DNA of 60,000 nucleotides from Bolinopsis microptera (GCF_026151205.1 NC_087077.1:2854001-2914000), one strand, 5' to 3'. Positions 22,301 through 31,850 are shown, numbered from the stretch's first letter. The notes: generated from the letters alone by a model not told the origin. Numbers and translations: made by a program.

Positions 22301-24506
22301 TACTGGGTATCACGTACGTGGACACCAGCGCTCTATTCAGGGCTGTTGTTTCAGACACTCTGATAGGACGGCCGTTCAGAGCCGCTCCAAAACCCCTCCT
22401 ACCCGTGTAGAGATCCCTGAGTATGGGGCAGTAGATAACACCGAACTTGGAGGTCTTGTCCACGGTGAACCCTATACAGATGCAACACTCGGGGTTACTG
22501 TGGACAAAGTTGGTTGTTCCGTCTATTGGATCTACGATCCAAGTTCTGCGATTGTCGAATATTGCTCCCTCCGAAGATTCCTCTCCGATTGTGTTATCAG
22601 AGGGATATTTTGTTCTTATCGCACTGAATATTGCTGCCTCGACTGCTTGGTCTGTTTTGGTGACAAGATCCGATCCGAATGATTTAGTCTGGATATCCTT
22701 GTTGGAGTGGAACGCGGGAGTGAACGTCTGGGATACTTCTTGGACTAGTTTAAGTGCAAACTCGTATTCCTCTTGGTACGCGAAATGCGCTGCCATAATT
22801 GTCTTAACCTAGCTGTTAAGAATATCACCCGTTAGATTTGATTTAATAGAGAAATTAAACGACTTTAATTTACTATTTCCCATTATCAAACAAACCGAAC
22901 CTTTATTGAGTGTTTCACATCATCCTTTCCGTACAAATGTATAAAGCTGTCAGCAAAAGTCCGGTAGTAGTCCTGGAGAGTGTTAGGTTTGGAGATGTTG
23001 GTTTGCTTGACAATCCAATGTAGCTGGGGTGTGGTGCACACTCCGATGTTGTGTACCTGTAATCAGACACGTGTCAGTAACCACGTGTCAGTAACCACGT
23101 GTCAGTAACCACGTGGTACATTCTTCTCGCCCAATAAGAGGAGTGGTAGTCTGATAATTAAGATTAAAAACTCGGACCTGAACCTAAATAAAATTTCAAT
23201 CACGTACTTCAACCGTTTTTAATTACAAATTTAGATTCTTAAACGTTATTCAAAATCTCTTATTCCACGGAGGAAATGGTCATAAAATCTTACCTTACAT
23301 TGTAAATTTTCAGCGCCAGCAGTAACAGCAGCCACAATGTCAGGTCCACTTTCCCGAGTGTCCCGTCCTACTACCAGTTTCCCACGTGAGCTCGTCAGGG
23401 TCACTTCCGCCTCATCAGAAAAGTCCTGCAGCACCTGGTGTACGTTTTGGTAAAATTGTTATTTTATAATCAATGTTCATATTATGTTCAAGGATTTACA
23501 CTTTACTGTAGTTATATGTGGTGAGTACAATGTACACATAACGTAAAATTGTGTATATTATAACTTTGTTGAATGTTGATACGTGCCCAATACGAAAATT
23601 TGATCGGCTGCAGAATTTTGCAAACATTATTTTGTTAATTTGATCAACAAAAAGAACTTGAAGTTCTTCTCCAATGACTGAAATTCAATCCATGTAATAA
23701 TGAGTAACGTGCCACATCCTAGCAGACGTAGTGTATTGAATAAGTAGAACGAAGTCAATTATCACCACACTTACGTTACAGAAGCACACCCACACCCACA
23801 CCCACACCCACACCCACACCCACACCCACACCCACACCCACACCCACACCCACACCCACACCCACACCCACACCCACACCCACACCCACACCCACACCCA
23901 CACCCACACCCACACCCACACCCACACCCACACCCACACCCACACCCACACCCACACCCACACCCACACCCACACCCACACCCATGCTAACCTCAACAAG
24001 AGAAGCAGAGTCAGTGTTTGACAGCTGAGTAGAGTAATGCTCCCACCTAGGCAGCAGCATTTCACCCTGGGGTTCCACCACTTTCAGACCATTATCTTCT
24101 GGTGGGTTGTGGGAGGCTGTCACCATCACTCCGATAGTTGCCTTCACTGATTTAGCTCTGATAATTAAATCTGGATAACTGCAAAGTAATTACTCCAACT
24201 GAATATCTTTGAATTCCTCGCAGATCTATTCGAAAAATTTGGGTGAATGCCTTGCACAAATGTTTTTTTCCCAATGCTCTTGATCAAATTTCTAGTACAA
24301 ATAATTCAGAGCACATTGTATTATAATAACCTGAGGGCAGCGAGTAATCCCATTCTATAAGCAGCAGGAGGTAATATATCCGCTTTACACCGGAATCCAG
24401 CTGTTCCGTACGCGTACTTCACATCTGGGGGGATGTTGTAGTTGGAAGCAGTGGCCCGGACAGTCTCCAGTGTAACCTCCAGAGGAGACACTCCGTCTCC
24501 AGACAT
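13313..24506 (-). CDS. PGM3: Phosphoacetylglucosamine mutase (nine exons)
   Basis: Interconverts GlcNAc-6-P and GlcNAc-1-P in the cytosolic UDP-GlcNAc pathway. Exons (high to low): 24506-24331, 24157-23992, 23434-23294, 23056-22901, 21275-21138, 15398-15300, 14987-14886, 14152-13951, 13758-13313. All phases join to 541 aa, the size of animal PGM3. Landmarks are [10 protein letters not shown] near the N-terminus, the phosphoserine loop TASHNP (72-77, Ser74), [10 protein letters not shown], the Mg site DGDADR (280-285), [18 protein letters not shown] and the phosphate loop RPSGTE (499-504). Intron 4 contains an IMPase gene and intron 5 an antisense secreted-protein gene. The ATG lies 3 nt after a pyrimidine-AG (CACTTCACCTGATCAG), so a 5' UTR intron or a trans-splice acceptor is possible. 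All catalytic motifs are intact. Confidence 0.95.
13845..13910. repeat. Two tandem copies of a 32-bp unit in PGM3 intron 8
   Basis: GACAATATAACCAG(A/G)TCGCTTGTAAACCGT is repeated twice with one substitution. Confidence 0.8.
14160..14262. repeat. G-rich low-complexity tract (GGGAGGGAAGGGGG)
   Basis: On the PGM3 coding strand this is a C/T-rich tract just upstream of the exon 8 acceptor, so it may simply serve as an extended polypyrimidine tract. On the plus strand its G-runs could form G-quadruplexes. The open frames through it on both strands are compositional artefacts. Confidence 0.7.
14425..14490. repeat. 18-bp tandem repeat (TTAAGGGTGTAACAGATG), about 3 copies
   Basis: GGTGTAACAG recurs with a period close to 18 bp inside PGM3 intron 7. 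Confidence 0.75.
16211..20036 (+). CDS. Secreted modular protein with sushi-like, Cys-rich and Ig-like domains, antisense inside PGM3 intron 5
   Basis: Exons: 16211-16331, 16662-16843, 17011-17218, 17355-17537, 17728-17892, 18416-18694, 18795-19895, 20014-20036. Phases join to 753 aa from the first ATG, or 735 aa from the ATG at 16265, which gives a cleaner signal peptide ([18 protein letters not shown]). Exons 2-3 form a Cys-rich module with [14 protein letters not shown], perhaps beta-trefoil-like. Exon 4 is a four-Cys sushi-like domain. Exon 5 has the C-x-x-G-x-Y pattern of GCC2/ephrin-receptor-like repeats. Exon 6 and the start of exon 7 hold three Ig-like domains (C...W...YTC). A further Cys-rich part ends exon 7. 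No transmembrane segment was found, so it is predicted to be extracellular. The last exon adds only a few residues and is the least certain. No named orthologue is recognised. Confidence 0.8.
16492..16576. mobile_element. Small inverted-repeat element with poly-C tail (copy 1)
   Basis: TGTCCGCCTATGTCC ... GGACATAGACGGAC forms an imperfect stem, followed by a run of about 16 C. A second copy lies at 17578-17676. Both sit in introns of the secreted-protein gene. Confidence 0.65.
17578..17676. mobile_element. Small inverted-repeat element with poly-C tail (copy 2)
   Basis: Same family as 16492-16576, with a shared core of CCTTTTTG-ATTC-ATGAGACAA-CGGACATAGACGGAC and a poly-C run of about 18. Confidence 0.65.
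17893..18228. repeat. Pentanucleotide microsatellite (GAGTA/GAGTG)n
   Basis: About 65 units of GAGTA or GAGTG, with blocks of each variant, start inside the splice donor of exon 5 (GTAAGTAGAGTAGAG). Long open frames across it on the minus strand (LYSTLLYST and HSTPLHSTP types) are repeat artefacts. Confidence 0.95.
20037..21137. other. Rest of PGM3 intron 5; 16-bp minisatellite and a hairpin
   Basis: A 16-bp unit GAGATTTCTGAGTTCT is repeated about four times at 20577-20650. A hairpin with 8-bp and 5-bp stems lies at 20282-20328. No further exons were recognised. Confidence 0.5.
20282..20328 (+). other. Bulged hairpin, possible small-RNA precursor
   Basis: CTGT-T-ACAAGCAG-T-GAAGA pairs with TCTTC-TG-CTGCTTGT-G-ACAG around a CAAAACAA loop. 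The stem is short for a miRNA precursor, so this is only a structural observation. Confidence 0.3.
21773..22796 (-). CDS. IMPA1: Inositol monophosphatase, nested in PGM3 intron 4
   Basis: Removes phosphate from inositol monophosphates to give free inositol (Mg-dependent, cytosolic; lithium-sensitive in the known family). Exons 22796-22178 and 21999-21773 join in phase 1 to 281 aa, the length of animal IMPA1. Motifs: [10 protein letters not shown] (41-50), GEES (71-74), the metal-binding loop [12 protein letters not shown] (86-97, Asp89 and Asp92) and WDMAAA (220-225, Asp221). All expected metal ligands are present. The gene lies wholly between PGM3 exons 4 (22901) and 5 (21275) on the same strand, so it must be transcribed from its own promoter or be excised with the PGM3 intron. 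IMPA1 versus IMPA2 cannot be separated by eye. Confidence 0.92.
23068..23115. promoter_or_regulatory. Four CACGTG E-boxes in a 14-bp minisatellite
   Basis: CACGTG occurs at 23068, 23082, 23096 and 23110, within a repeated CACGTGTCAGTAAC unit. It lies in PGM3 intron 3, about 270 bp upstream of the nested IMPase ATG. An array of bHLH-zip sites at exactly 14-bp spacing could act as an enhancer for either gene, or could be an inert minisatellite. Confidence 0.5.
23784..23984. repeat. Hexanucleotide microsatellite (CACACC)n, about 33 units
   Basis: A pure array on the plus strand begins a few bases inside PGM3 intron 2 (minus-strand GTTAGCATGGGTGTGGGTG). Open frames giving V-G or V-W repeats are artefacts. 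Confidence 0.95.
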
Positions 24507-25986
24507 TATCTGATCAGGTGAAGTGTTTAAACTTTGAAATTTGAGGTGTGGGTTTAAGTCGTGATATGACTTTTAAATTTCACGCCAAATGCCTTTGGAT
24601 TTATGGAAGTGTGCAAGAGTTCACTATATTGACTGTTTTTGGGAGTATTACAATAATATGATAGGTTATCATTTGGAAAACTGAGGCGTATCTTTAATTT
24701 TTAACCTTATAAGTTATAAGGCTTAACTGGTCACATGTGATATACTCACTATTACCACTTAAATCAATTAAACACAGTGTCTGCGGAAATATAATATAAT
24801 GATTAATGAACTATGAACGAAATCAACTATGAAACACAGCATACACGTGCAAAGTTTTTAAAGATTAAACCGGTTTAGCTAAAATAAAATCATACTGTCT
24901 AATAAACTGGCCGAAATTAATTTGAAATATCTTGAACTATTAACGAAACTTTTAACATACTGTATTAAGACTTATTATTATAGAGTTTGTAAACCAATCA
25001 TGATTCTATTTTATGATTTCAATTATTGCAGCCATTATAATTTATATTTTTTCAGTCTAATTATCAATCAAATTGTAACGATGACCTCGCTGTAACTTAA
25101 TATAACGATTTTTCATATTCTCAATTCAATAGCAAAGTTACTTGTTTGATTAAATTAACAACGAATTGAATGCAGCTTTAATAATTATTGGTGACCATGG
25201 TCTTAAAATCTCCAGATGAAAATTATATATTTTGAAAATCAATTATTTCTTGAATTTACTTAAACAATGGCAAAAAATCAACAAACGATCATATTTATAT
25301 GCCCATAAAAGAAACCATTTTCTGAGTAATCATGCACTACTCAACTGAAATTTCCGAGCACGAAGAGAGAAAAAAGTGAGGCCAAACTTTCACGACAGTA
25401 ATGAACAAATATAGTTTCACGCAAATTTGTTTTCTCATTTAGATATAAATAATCTTTGGGAGGGTAGAATACCGGCCAATCTAATCAATCCGAGTAGATA
25501 AACCATGCATGACAAATGATATTTGTTAAGTGCAAGTGTAAGGTGTGAAGACTGCTTGTGAAGTTTATTAATTAACAAAATGAACTTTTGTTTCAAATTT
25601 ATATCATACATACTATTACAACAGGTTCTAAGAATCTGATATTTATTCAATCGGAGATTTAAACATTAAATTACAAATATTATTGATTATAGGTTCGTCA
25701 GCTCCTTAAGTTAAACATGTAACATAACACTACAGCATATTGTGATGATTCTCAGCCATTAAATCATCTAGCTACCTTGATATTCTACACGAATTACGCA
25801 TTCTAACTAGTTGCAACATACTGATCTGGGAAAATGAGTTATCGTTTAAGTAAAATGTTCATCAGTTTCATCGCTGCCACACAAAATCATTGCAAAGACT
25901 TATATTAACCCTAAGGCTTGTTCCGAAAAAATCAATCATCGGTAAAACGACTATTATATAACACTACAATTCAAGTGAGCTCCTTC
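24507..25986. other. PGM3-UAP1 intergenic region
   Basis: About 1.5 kb of AT-rich DNA lies between the UAP1 stop and the PGM3 ATG. No exon was recognised. It should hold the UAP1 3' UTR and the PGM3 promoter, unless the two genes are co-transcribed. Confidence 0.5.
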
Positions 25987-27480
25987 TCAAAGCTTGCTGT
26001 GTAACCCATTTGTACCGGTGTGTCCGTTGTGGTAACCATTTTTGTGTGTCACTTCAAGATGTAAAGGCAAACTGAAAAATTTGTCCTTGACTAAATCTTC
26101 AAGGTTTTCACCAGTACAGCTCACCAAGGGTGAGATCTCACATAGTCCTTCATTTTTGAAAGTTCCCCCAGCTCTGATGATCCATCTCTTGTGTTGATTG
26201 GAAAGGTCCTCCAAGCATGTCTGAGGTGAGCATTTTGGGGCTCCAGGAGGATTCTTGAGAGGAGAAAATTCTTCGTTTCTGGCTACCTCGAGAACGGTGA
26301 ACTTCTCTGAGAACTGGAATACATCAAACACAAACTTCTCCATCTTGATACCATTGATCTCGGTTGGCAGAACTCTTTCTCCTGAACTGTTGATAGTTGG
26401 AATTTTCTTTCTAGCAACATGATGAATGAGTTGGGATTCTTTTCCCTCAATCACTTTTGTTAGAAAACTAGTTGTGAAATAATGATTGCATATGTTTCCT
26501 TGAGAGAATAATAATTTTCCTTCACTGTCAACCATATTAGCGGTCTCCTTTGAAATTTCGCTATATTCTACAACTTTCCAGGTCCCATTACATTCACAAA
26601 TAACACCAACAGCTTCAGTGGGGTATGCTTTGCTCACTACTTTTGCACCACAATCCGATTGTCGATCAAGGCAGCATCCAATGAAAAGTGGATCAGGGAC
26701 TTTGTTTAAAATGTTATCAACACAATAACAATGTACGCTCCTGACACCCTTTTTGAGCATGTCCTGCAGCACTCCTTCATTTCCCATGGACCTATACAGA
26801 TCACCATTACCACCTGGTGCTCTAGCGATTGAAAATTTGCTGTCCATTATCACTTTTCCATCAAGAGATAAACAAGGTATCATTTCTTGTTCAAAGAAGA
26901 TGATATTTTCTTCAGACAAACCAAACCATCCATTAGATTTGAAGTAGTCAACAGTGGCTTTCTTTGTATGTTCACTGGTCATTATGTACCATCTAATAGC
27001 TTTGGAGGATCCGTACATTTCAGCTGCCAATTGTTCTTGCTTACGTACACGCTCAGCCTGTAATTGATATAAACACTTGCTACTTTGCAATCCAACATTG
27101 TACATTCCCTTAGGATAAGGGACACCGAGACGTGTACCCTGACCACCAGCCATTAGAAGCAGAGCAACTTTCCCTTCACTTATCTCTTTCAGCCCTCGGT
27201 TAGTCCACTTTTCATTGATCTTATTTGAAATGAATACACTTTCACATGCATCAGGGGGTAGTGGCTTGAGATAATCCTCTTTTCCAGGTGCAGAGAGTTC
27301 CTTTTGCATACATCTTTTAAAGCTCTTCAGATGATCGGTAAAATCGATCGACTGTATATCTCGATAAAGATCATCTTTTTGATCTGATGATAGGTCTTCC
27401 CAGTGAGCTAAAAGATGTTCCTGGCCATGTGCAGCCAAGGATGACTTCAAGATTGCAATGTCTTCATCAGTAAAAGTCAT
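25987..27480 (-). CDS. UAP1: UDP-N-acetylhexosamine pyrophosphorylase, intronless
   Basis: Condenses GlcNAc-1-P with UTP to give UDP-GlcNAc and PPi, the cytosolic step after PGM3. It is a single open frame of 497 aa. The nucleotide-binding loop LLMAGGQGTRLG (108-119) is followed by PYPKG, APGGNGDLYRS, VVEYSEIS, GNICNHYFT and MEKFVFDVFQF...EFSPLKN, all typical of animal UAP1. The family usually has D-GNGGLY where this copy has GGNGDLY (222-229), a mild deviation near the substrate pocket. The absence of introns contrasts with the nine-exon neighbour and suggests an ancient retrocopy or intron loss. An AG at 27496 before AGTTCCTTCC, 14 bases upstream of the ATG, could be a 5' UTR splice acceptor. 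PGM3 lies immediately downstream on the same strand. Confidence 0.95.
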   Translation of the reverse strand: MTFTDEDIAILKSSLAAHGQEHLLAHWEDLSSDQKDDLYRDIQSIDFTDHLKSFKRCMQKELSAPGKEDYLKPLPPDACESVFISNKINEKWTNRGLKEISEGKVALLLMAGGQGTRLGVPYPKGMYNVGLQSSKCLYQLQAERVRKQEQLAAEMYGSSKAIRWYIMTSEHTKKATVDYFKSNGWFGLSEENIIFFEQEMIPCLSLDGKVIMDSKFSIARAPGGNGDLYRSMGNEGVLQDMLKKGVRSVHCYCVDNILNKVPDPLFIGCCLDRQSDCGAKVVSKAYPTEAVGVICECNGTWKVVEYSEISKETANMVDSEGKLLFSQGNICNHYFTTSFLTKVIEGKESQLIHHVARKKIPTINSSGERVLPTEINGIKMEKFVFDVFQFSEKFTVLEVARNEEFSPLKNPPGAPKCSPQTCLEDLSNQHKRWIIRAGGTFKNEGLCEISPLVSCTGENLEDLVKDKFFSLPLHLEVTHKNGYHNGHTGTNGLHSKL

Positions 27481-27818
27481 CCTTGGAAGGAACTCTGAAG
27501 AATAATAATTTAAGAATATAGATTTTACTTGATCTTGCTACCAACAAATGAAAAGCTGGCACCTTTAGTAGGAATATTGAAATAAGCAAATCAAATATAT
27601 CATTTCATTTCATTTCAACTTGTATTTTAATAGGTATCGTGCATTATCTATGACTAGCACTTCCCTGCGCAGACTGCAATTCTTATTTCTGATAATGGTG
27701 TACTGCCAGAATATAGAATAAATCAAATCAAATAATAACCCTTGACAAAATCAGGTAAGAGAGGAACTTCATGGATAAGGTTTTCCTAAAATTACTTAGA
27801 GGGCAAGTTCTTAGAGGG
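27481..27818. other. UAP1 5' flank
   Basis: No coding exon was seen. It contains the presumed UAP1 promoter or 5' UTR and repeated GAGGGCAAGTTCTTAGAGGGCA just before the MITE. Confidence 0.4.
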
Positions 27819-28139
27819 CAGTGGCATAACGTAGCCTATTGGCGCCCCCGCCGAAAATGCACCCCCCCCCCCCCCCCCCCCCCCCGGCCCCCCTGTTGGC
27901 GCCCCCTCCCCTTTTGGCGCCCCTCCCTAAAATTGAACAAATTAGGTAATTTTAGAGGATACGCTGGTAAAATCTCTAAAAATGTGTGTTCCCAGAGCAA
28001 AACACACAGTATTGCTAGTACCTCAGTTAAGTTTTTCAAAATTGTCCCACATTCAAACAACGATTTTGCCCCTTAAGATGGCGCCCCCCCCCCCCCTCCA
28101 CACACAGCGGGGTCAGCGGGGCCCTTCATTACGCCACTG
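27819..28139. mobile_element. hAT-like MITE with poly-C core (diverged)
   Basis: The termini CAGTGGCATAACG and ATTACGCCACTG match the termini of the better-preserved element at 31241-31586, and the inside is rich in GGCGCCCCC with a C-run of about 24. The flanking 8-mers (TTAGAGGG / GAGGAGGC) are no longer an exact TSD. Confidence 0.65.
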
Positions 28140-31100
28140 GAGGAGGCTAGCACACTAAAACGAATATTTTTTCTAAAGCAGAATTTAAAAAGAAGTTTGC
28201 AACTTCAGAAGGAGAAACTTGGACCTGTCTAGATATTAATAAATCATCCTGATCTGATAGAGTAAAACTAAACTGGCTACGTCTGCAGCATGATCTGCAC
28301 AACATAGGCAGGCTGTCAATTTGCAGCTTAAATGATAAATTTGACAGAATTGATGGAGCAACCATGCCCTATGTCATAAATGAACAGGAATTAATTGTCA
28401 TTGAAAGGAATTAAGGATGCATTATATCAAGAGCTACTTGAATACTATTGTTTTAAATCTTGATTGATTTTTATAGCCAACTTTGCACTTATGGCTTAAA
28501 CTAAATTGGTAGTGCCAGAGATCCACCGTGATCCTGGTACCAGGGCCCTGCCGTAGCCGGGATTGGACTTTTTACCAGCGTGACGGGAAAAAAGTCTAGA
28601 TCTCTTCTCAAAAGTAATTATAGCATATTTTTATCTTAAACAAATTGCCATCTTAAACATGGATCACTTCCGCACTAATAGTTGATTCCGCTAAATTTTG
28701 TAACCAAATAGAGCTAAAATCCCGGTCCCAATCAAATTTGACTGATCCCGGCCGATTTCAAATTGGACAAAAATCCAGGTCCCGGTCAAAATTGACCAAT
28801 TCTGCTCATGGTCCAGGCCATTTCAAAATTTATTATCCCGGTCGTTTGCTGGGTAGTGCTTGTTGCCATACTGGACACTGCAGCTGATTAAAACTGGAAC
28901 CAGGACAGTCAAGGTTGCTATCAAGGAATACAAATATTATTTGTTTAATTGCATCCTTACTTAAATCACCCTTTTAGCCTTTTAAAGGACAAACAGTATT
29001 TACAAACTCAGCATAATATTTGTTGCACTTGTGATTATAGAAGGGACTGTTTACAATATAATAAATATTTCAAACAAATATTACACCCATTAAAGTGGAA
29101 TTTAAGAAACATTAAATTTAATGCAATAACAATATAAAAATATGGAGGAAAAAAAACTAAATAACAACAAGACATTATTCATTTATTATTAAACCCAAAT
29201 TTTTACATACACGGAAAAAAATTTGCAAACTTGATCTGGCAGTTATTTTTATTTCATGAAATGTGAATTGAACTCAGCTTGCTATTTTGTATCACGTTGG
29301 GACCCCACGGTCGTTTCCTGACGATACAGGGGGAGCCGCGCACTTCGTGCGCGGCGGGTCATACAACGTATGACAAGCTATTTTATGATTTACTTAATTT
29401 TATTTGTAAAATTTACTTAATCTTAGATTACACCTTCAAAATTTTTATGCTATGAAGAATTGAAAATTATCAATTGCAATTATAGCCTGGTAACTGGTAC
29501 TAAAGTGTCAAGTGTATTATAACTTATTATAAACTTAGAGGACGTCGTCACTTCGCGCGCCGCGCGTATATATTGTCATGCTTGCTAGTCGCTGACGAGA
29601 TTGTTGCTATGCACAATTTTTCTTTTGATTGGCATTCGTAATTAATTTGTATTTAATTTACTCACGCGAACGCGGGCACCGAATTGCTAAAAAATTAAAA
29701 ACTTTAAAGGAAAGAAAAATTTTTTAGGAAAGAAAAATTTTTATTTACCACAAAACAATCAATACATAATGTTATATTCATAAATAAATTCAAATTTCAA
29801 TTTCAAACACATATACAGTACGCCGCGCACACAGCCACAATTTAAAATTGTTCAGAAATTCGTAGGTCAGCTGTAGGCGCCGCGCACATGATATATTTAA
29901 TTGTTATCTTACAATACATGTCAATACATATTTTACAATTACATGTCACATTTCTTAATTTCTAGAGCCAAAATTTCAGAAGCAAAATAATTTAAAAGAT
30001 ATTTCTGTCGTTCACGCAGTACAGGCCGTGAACACTGCGACCTAATTAATATAATAATGGAGAGATTCCAAAAAACCGCGCGCTCGTTATTTGTGATTAA
30101 ATTGAGTGCGCGCCACTGTCAACCGCAGTACCGCTCAAGCATGAAGTACTAAGCGGTACGCAGTTTTGCGTGAGGCGTAGACATTCGTGGCACACGTTTC
30201 ATTCAACTAATCCATTATGTGACATGTAATTATATTAAAGCAAAAAGAATGTTAATTTGAGTAATAATTGACGTAAACATATGTGTTTAAATAACATCTA
30301 TAATCTAGCGAGTTACTAATACCATTTGTTTGTATTATTGATTATATATGTTTACACTAGCCTATATTATGATGGAGATATACATTGCATTATATAATTG
30401 CTCCAATATTCAACACTGCTAAACAACAAATACCTACTCGCCCATCGATGAAGCAGTCGCCAAAACAAAGCTCAAAGTTAATATATCCTCGTACTTCGTT
30501 TTGGAAACTGTAGAATTCCAATAAATAATTAGTGTTTCAATTGTGTATTCGATGGGCAAGCACTCGCCACTCGAGGCCGAGACAAACGGCACCAGCTCCG
30601 CCCTGCAACCATGAAGTAATGTAAGCAGTAAGGCGGGGCGGTGGTGTGCGCCGTTTATACGGCCCACAGCACGAGACATTTTGAGCTCCAAGACTAAAGA
30701 CTATAAAAGTCCCGAATTAAACATAGCGACTTACCATCGTCAGCCGTCAAAAATTTAGAATTTGTATGTTATAAACTCTACACCTGCTATCAGTATAACA
30801 TGTAACTCACTCATCACTGACAACTGACGGTATTAATATTTAAAATAACAATTGCATAAATATTATTCGTTGAGAGCTGAGTATCGAGTATGAGTTGTAT
30901 CACGTCGTGACCAGGAAAACAACAATTTCAGGAAAACAACAATTTTATTTAGTATCAGTTATAGCAAACAAAAAATATATTTTATATAATATAATATAAC
31001 TAGGACGAACTTTAGATTAGAAATCTTGGGGGACTTGGAGTAGCAAGAGATTGACTAAAAGGTATATACCTTTTACCAAAAACGTCGAAAAGAATCCATG

Positions 31101-31240
31101 GTGATACAGGATTAGAGAGTACAGACCATAAAGTTTACGCACCCACCTTTGCCTCCAGAATTCTTGGTTGGTTAAAAATGTATGCTAACTTGGTCGTTTA
31201 TACTCCAAGTCCCTTTGTTAAAAGAAGTAATATTATGTAC
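28140..31240. other. Non-coding region, structural motifs only
   Basis: No exon was supported; the open frames at 28147-28365 and 30434-30691 show no family signature. It holds a repeated lexicon of CCCGGTC...CAAATTTGAC around 28720-28840, paired hairpins at 29335-29374, and the phrase CCCCACGGTCGTTTC at about 29303, which recurs at about 31615. CG-rich patches (29535-29570, 30075-30180) stand out from the AT-rich background. Confidence 0.4.
29335..29374. other. Two adjacent perfect hairpins
   Basis: GCCGCGCAC-TTC-GTGCGCGGC (9-bp stem) at 29335-29355 is followed two bases later by GTCATAC-AAC-GTATGAC (7-bp stem) at 29358-29374. No poly-T or gene end is adjacent, so a terminator role is not supported. 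Confidence 0.5.
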
Positions 31241-31586
31241 CAGTGGCGTAACGTTACTTTGTGCCGCCCCCCTGCTGATTGAAATTTGCCGCCCCTTTTC
31301 CGCCCCTAAAATTTTGTGTCCCTAAAAAAAAAAATAAAAAAAAAAAAAAAAAGGTCGGGTACTTTTTTTGCCGCCCCCTACACCTTTTTGCCGCCCCCTG
31401 AAGCAACAATGGTACCCCAAATATTTTTTTTCACGTCGACTAAACGCTAAATTCGACAGGGTAGTACACCAATAAGGCGCTTTTTCTGTGAAATCAGACC
31501 TACAATCCAGGAAAATGCCGCCCCCCTAAGGCCAAGGTGCCGCCCCCCTGCTAGCAGGGTTAGCAGGGGCGGTTGTTACGCCACTG
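31241..31586. mobile_element. hAT-like MITE with perfect 8-bp TSD (TTATGTAC)
   Basis: The 12-bp perfect termini CAGTGGCGTAAC / GTTACGCCACTG are flanked by TTATGTAC at 31233-31240 and 31587-31594. CAGTGGC ends and 8-bp duplications are hallmarks of the hAT superfamily. The inside contains CCGCCCC repeats and an A-run of about 30, with no ORF. Confidence 0.9.
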
Positions 31587-31683
31587 TTATGTACGTCTGG
31601 AGTTAGCTTCATTCCCCACGGTCGTTTCACTAATACGATACAATGACAAAGTAGGAGGCTACAGTTTTTAGAATAATTACATA

Positions 31684-31850
31684 GGGGACTCCAGGCTATT
31701 ATGTTCATAAACATTACCTGGGGACTCCAGGCTATTATGTTCATAAACATTACCTGTGGTCTCCAGGCTATTTAATTATGTTCATAAACATTAAACATAT
31801 AATGGAGATTTGGCGGAATGACAGGCTGATCGCCGCCCAGTAAAGCCATG
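31684..31850 (+). repeat. Dispersed element with three tandem 36-bp monomers
   Basis: GGGGACTCCAGGCTATTATGTTCATAAACATTACCT-like units start at 31684, 31720 and 31756. They are followed by a unique tail with GGCGGAATGACAGGCTGATCGCCGCCC, itself a GGCGG...CCGCC stem. The 76-bp insertion at 10310-10385 is a one-monomer version. Confidence 0.75.

Noticed and set aside
22188-22812. Plus-strand frames across the IMPase gene
   Set aside because: Shadows of the minus-strand exon, with no family signature.
23685-24147. Frames encoding V-G-V-G or V-W-V-W
   Set aside because: Read-through of the CACACC array; only 23992-24157 is a real exon (PGM3 exon 2).
30434-30691. 85-aa minus-strand frame
   Set aside because: No motif, no promoter or splice context; probably chance.
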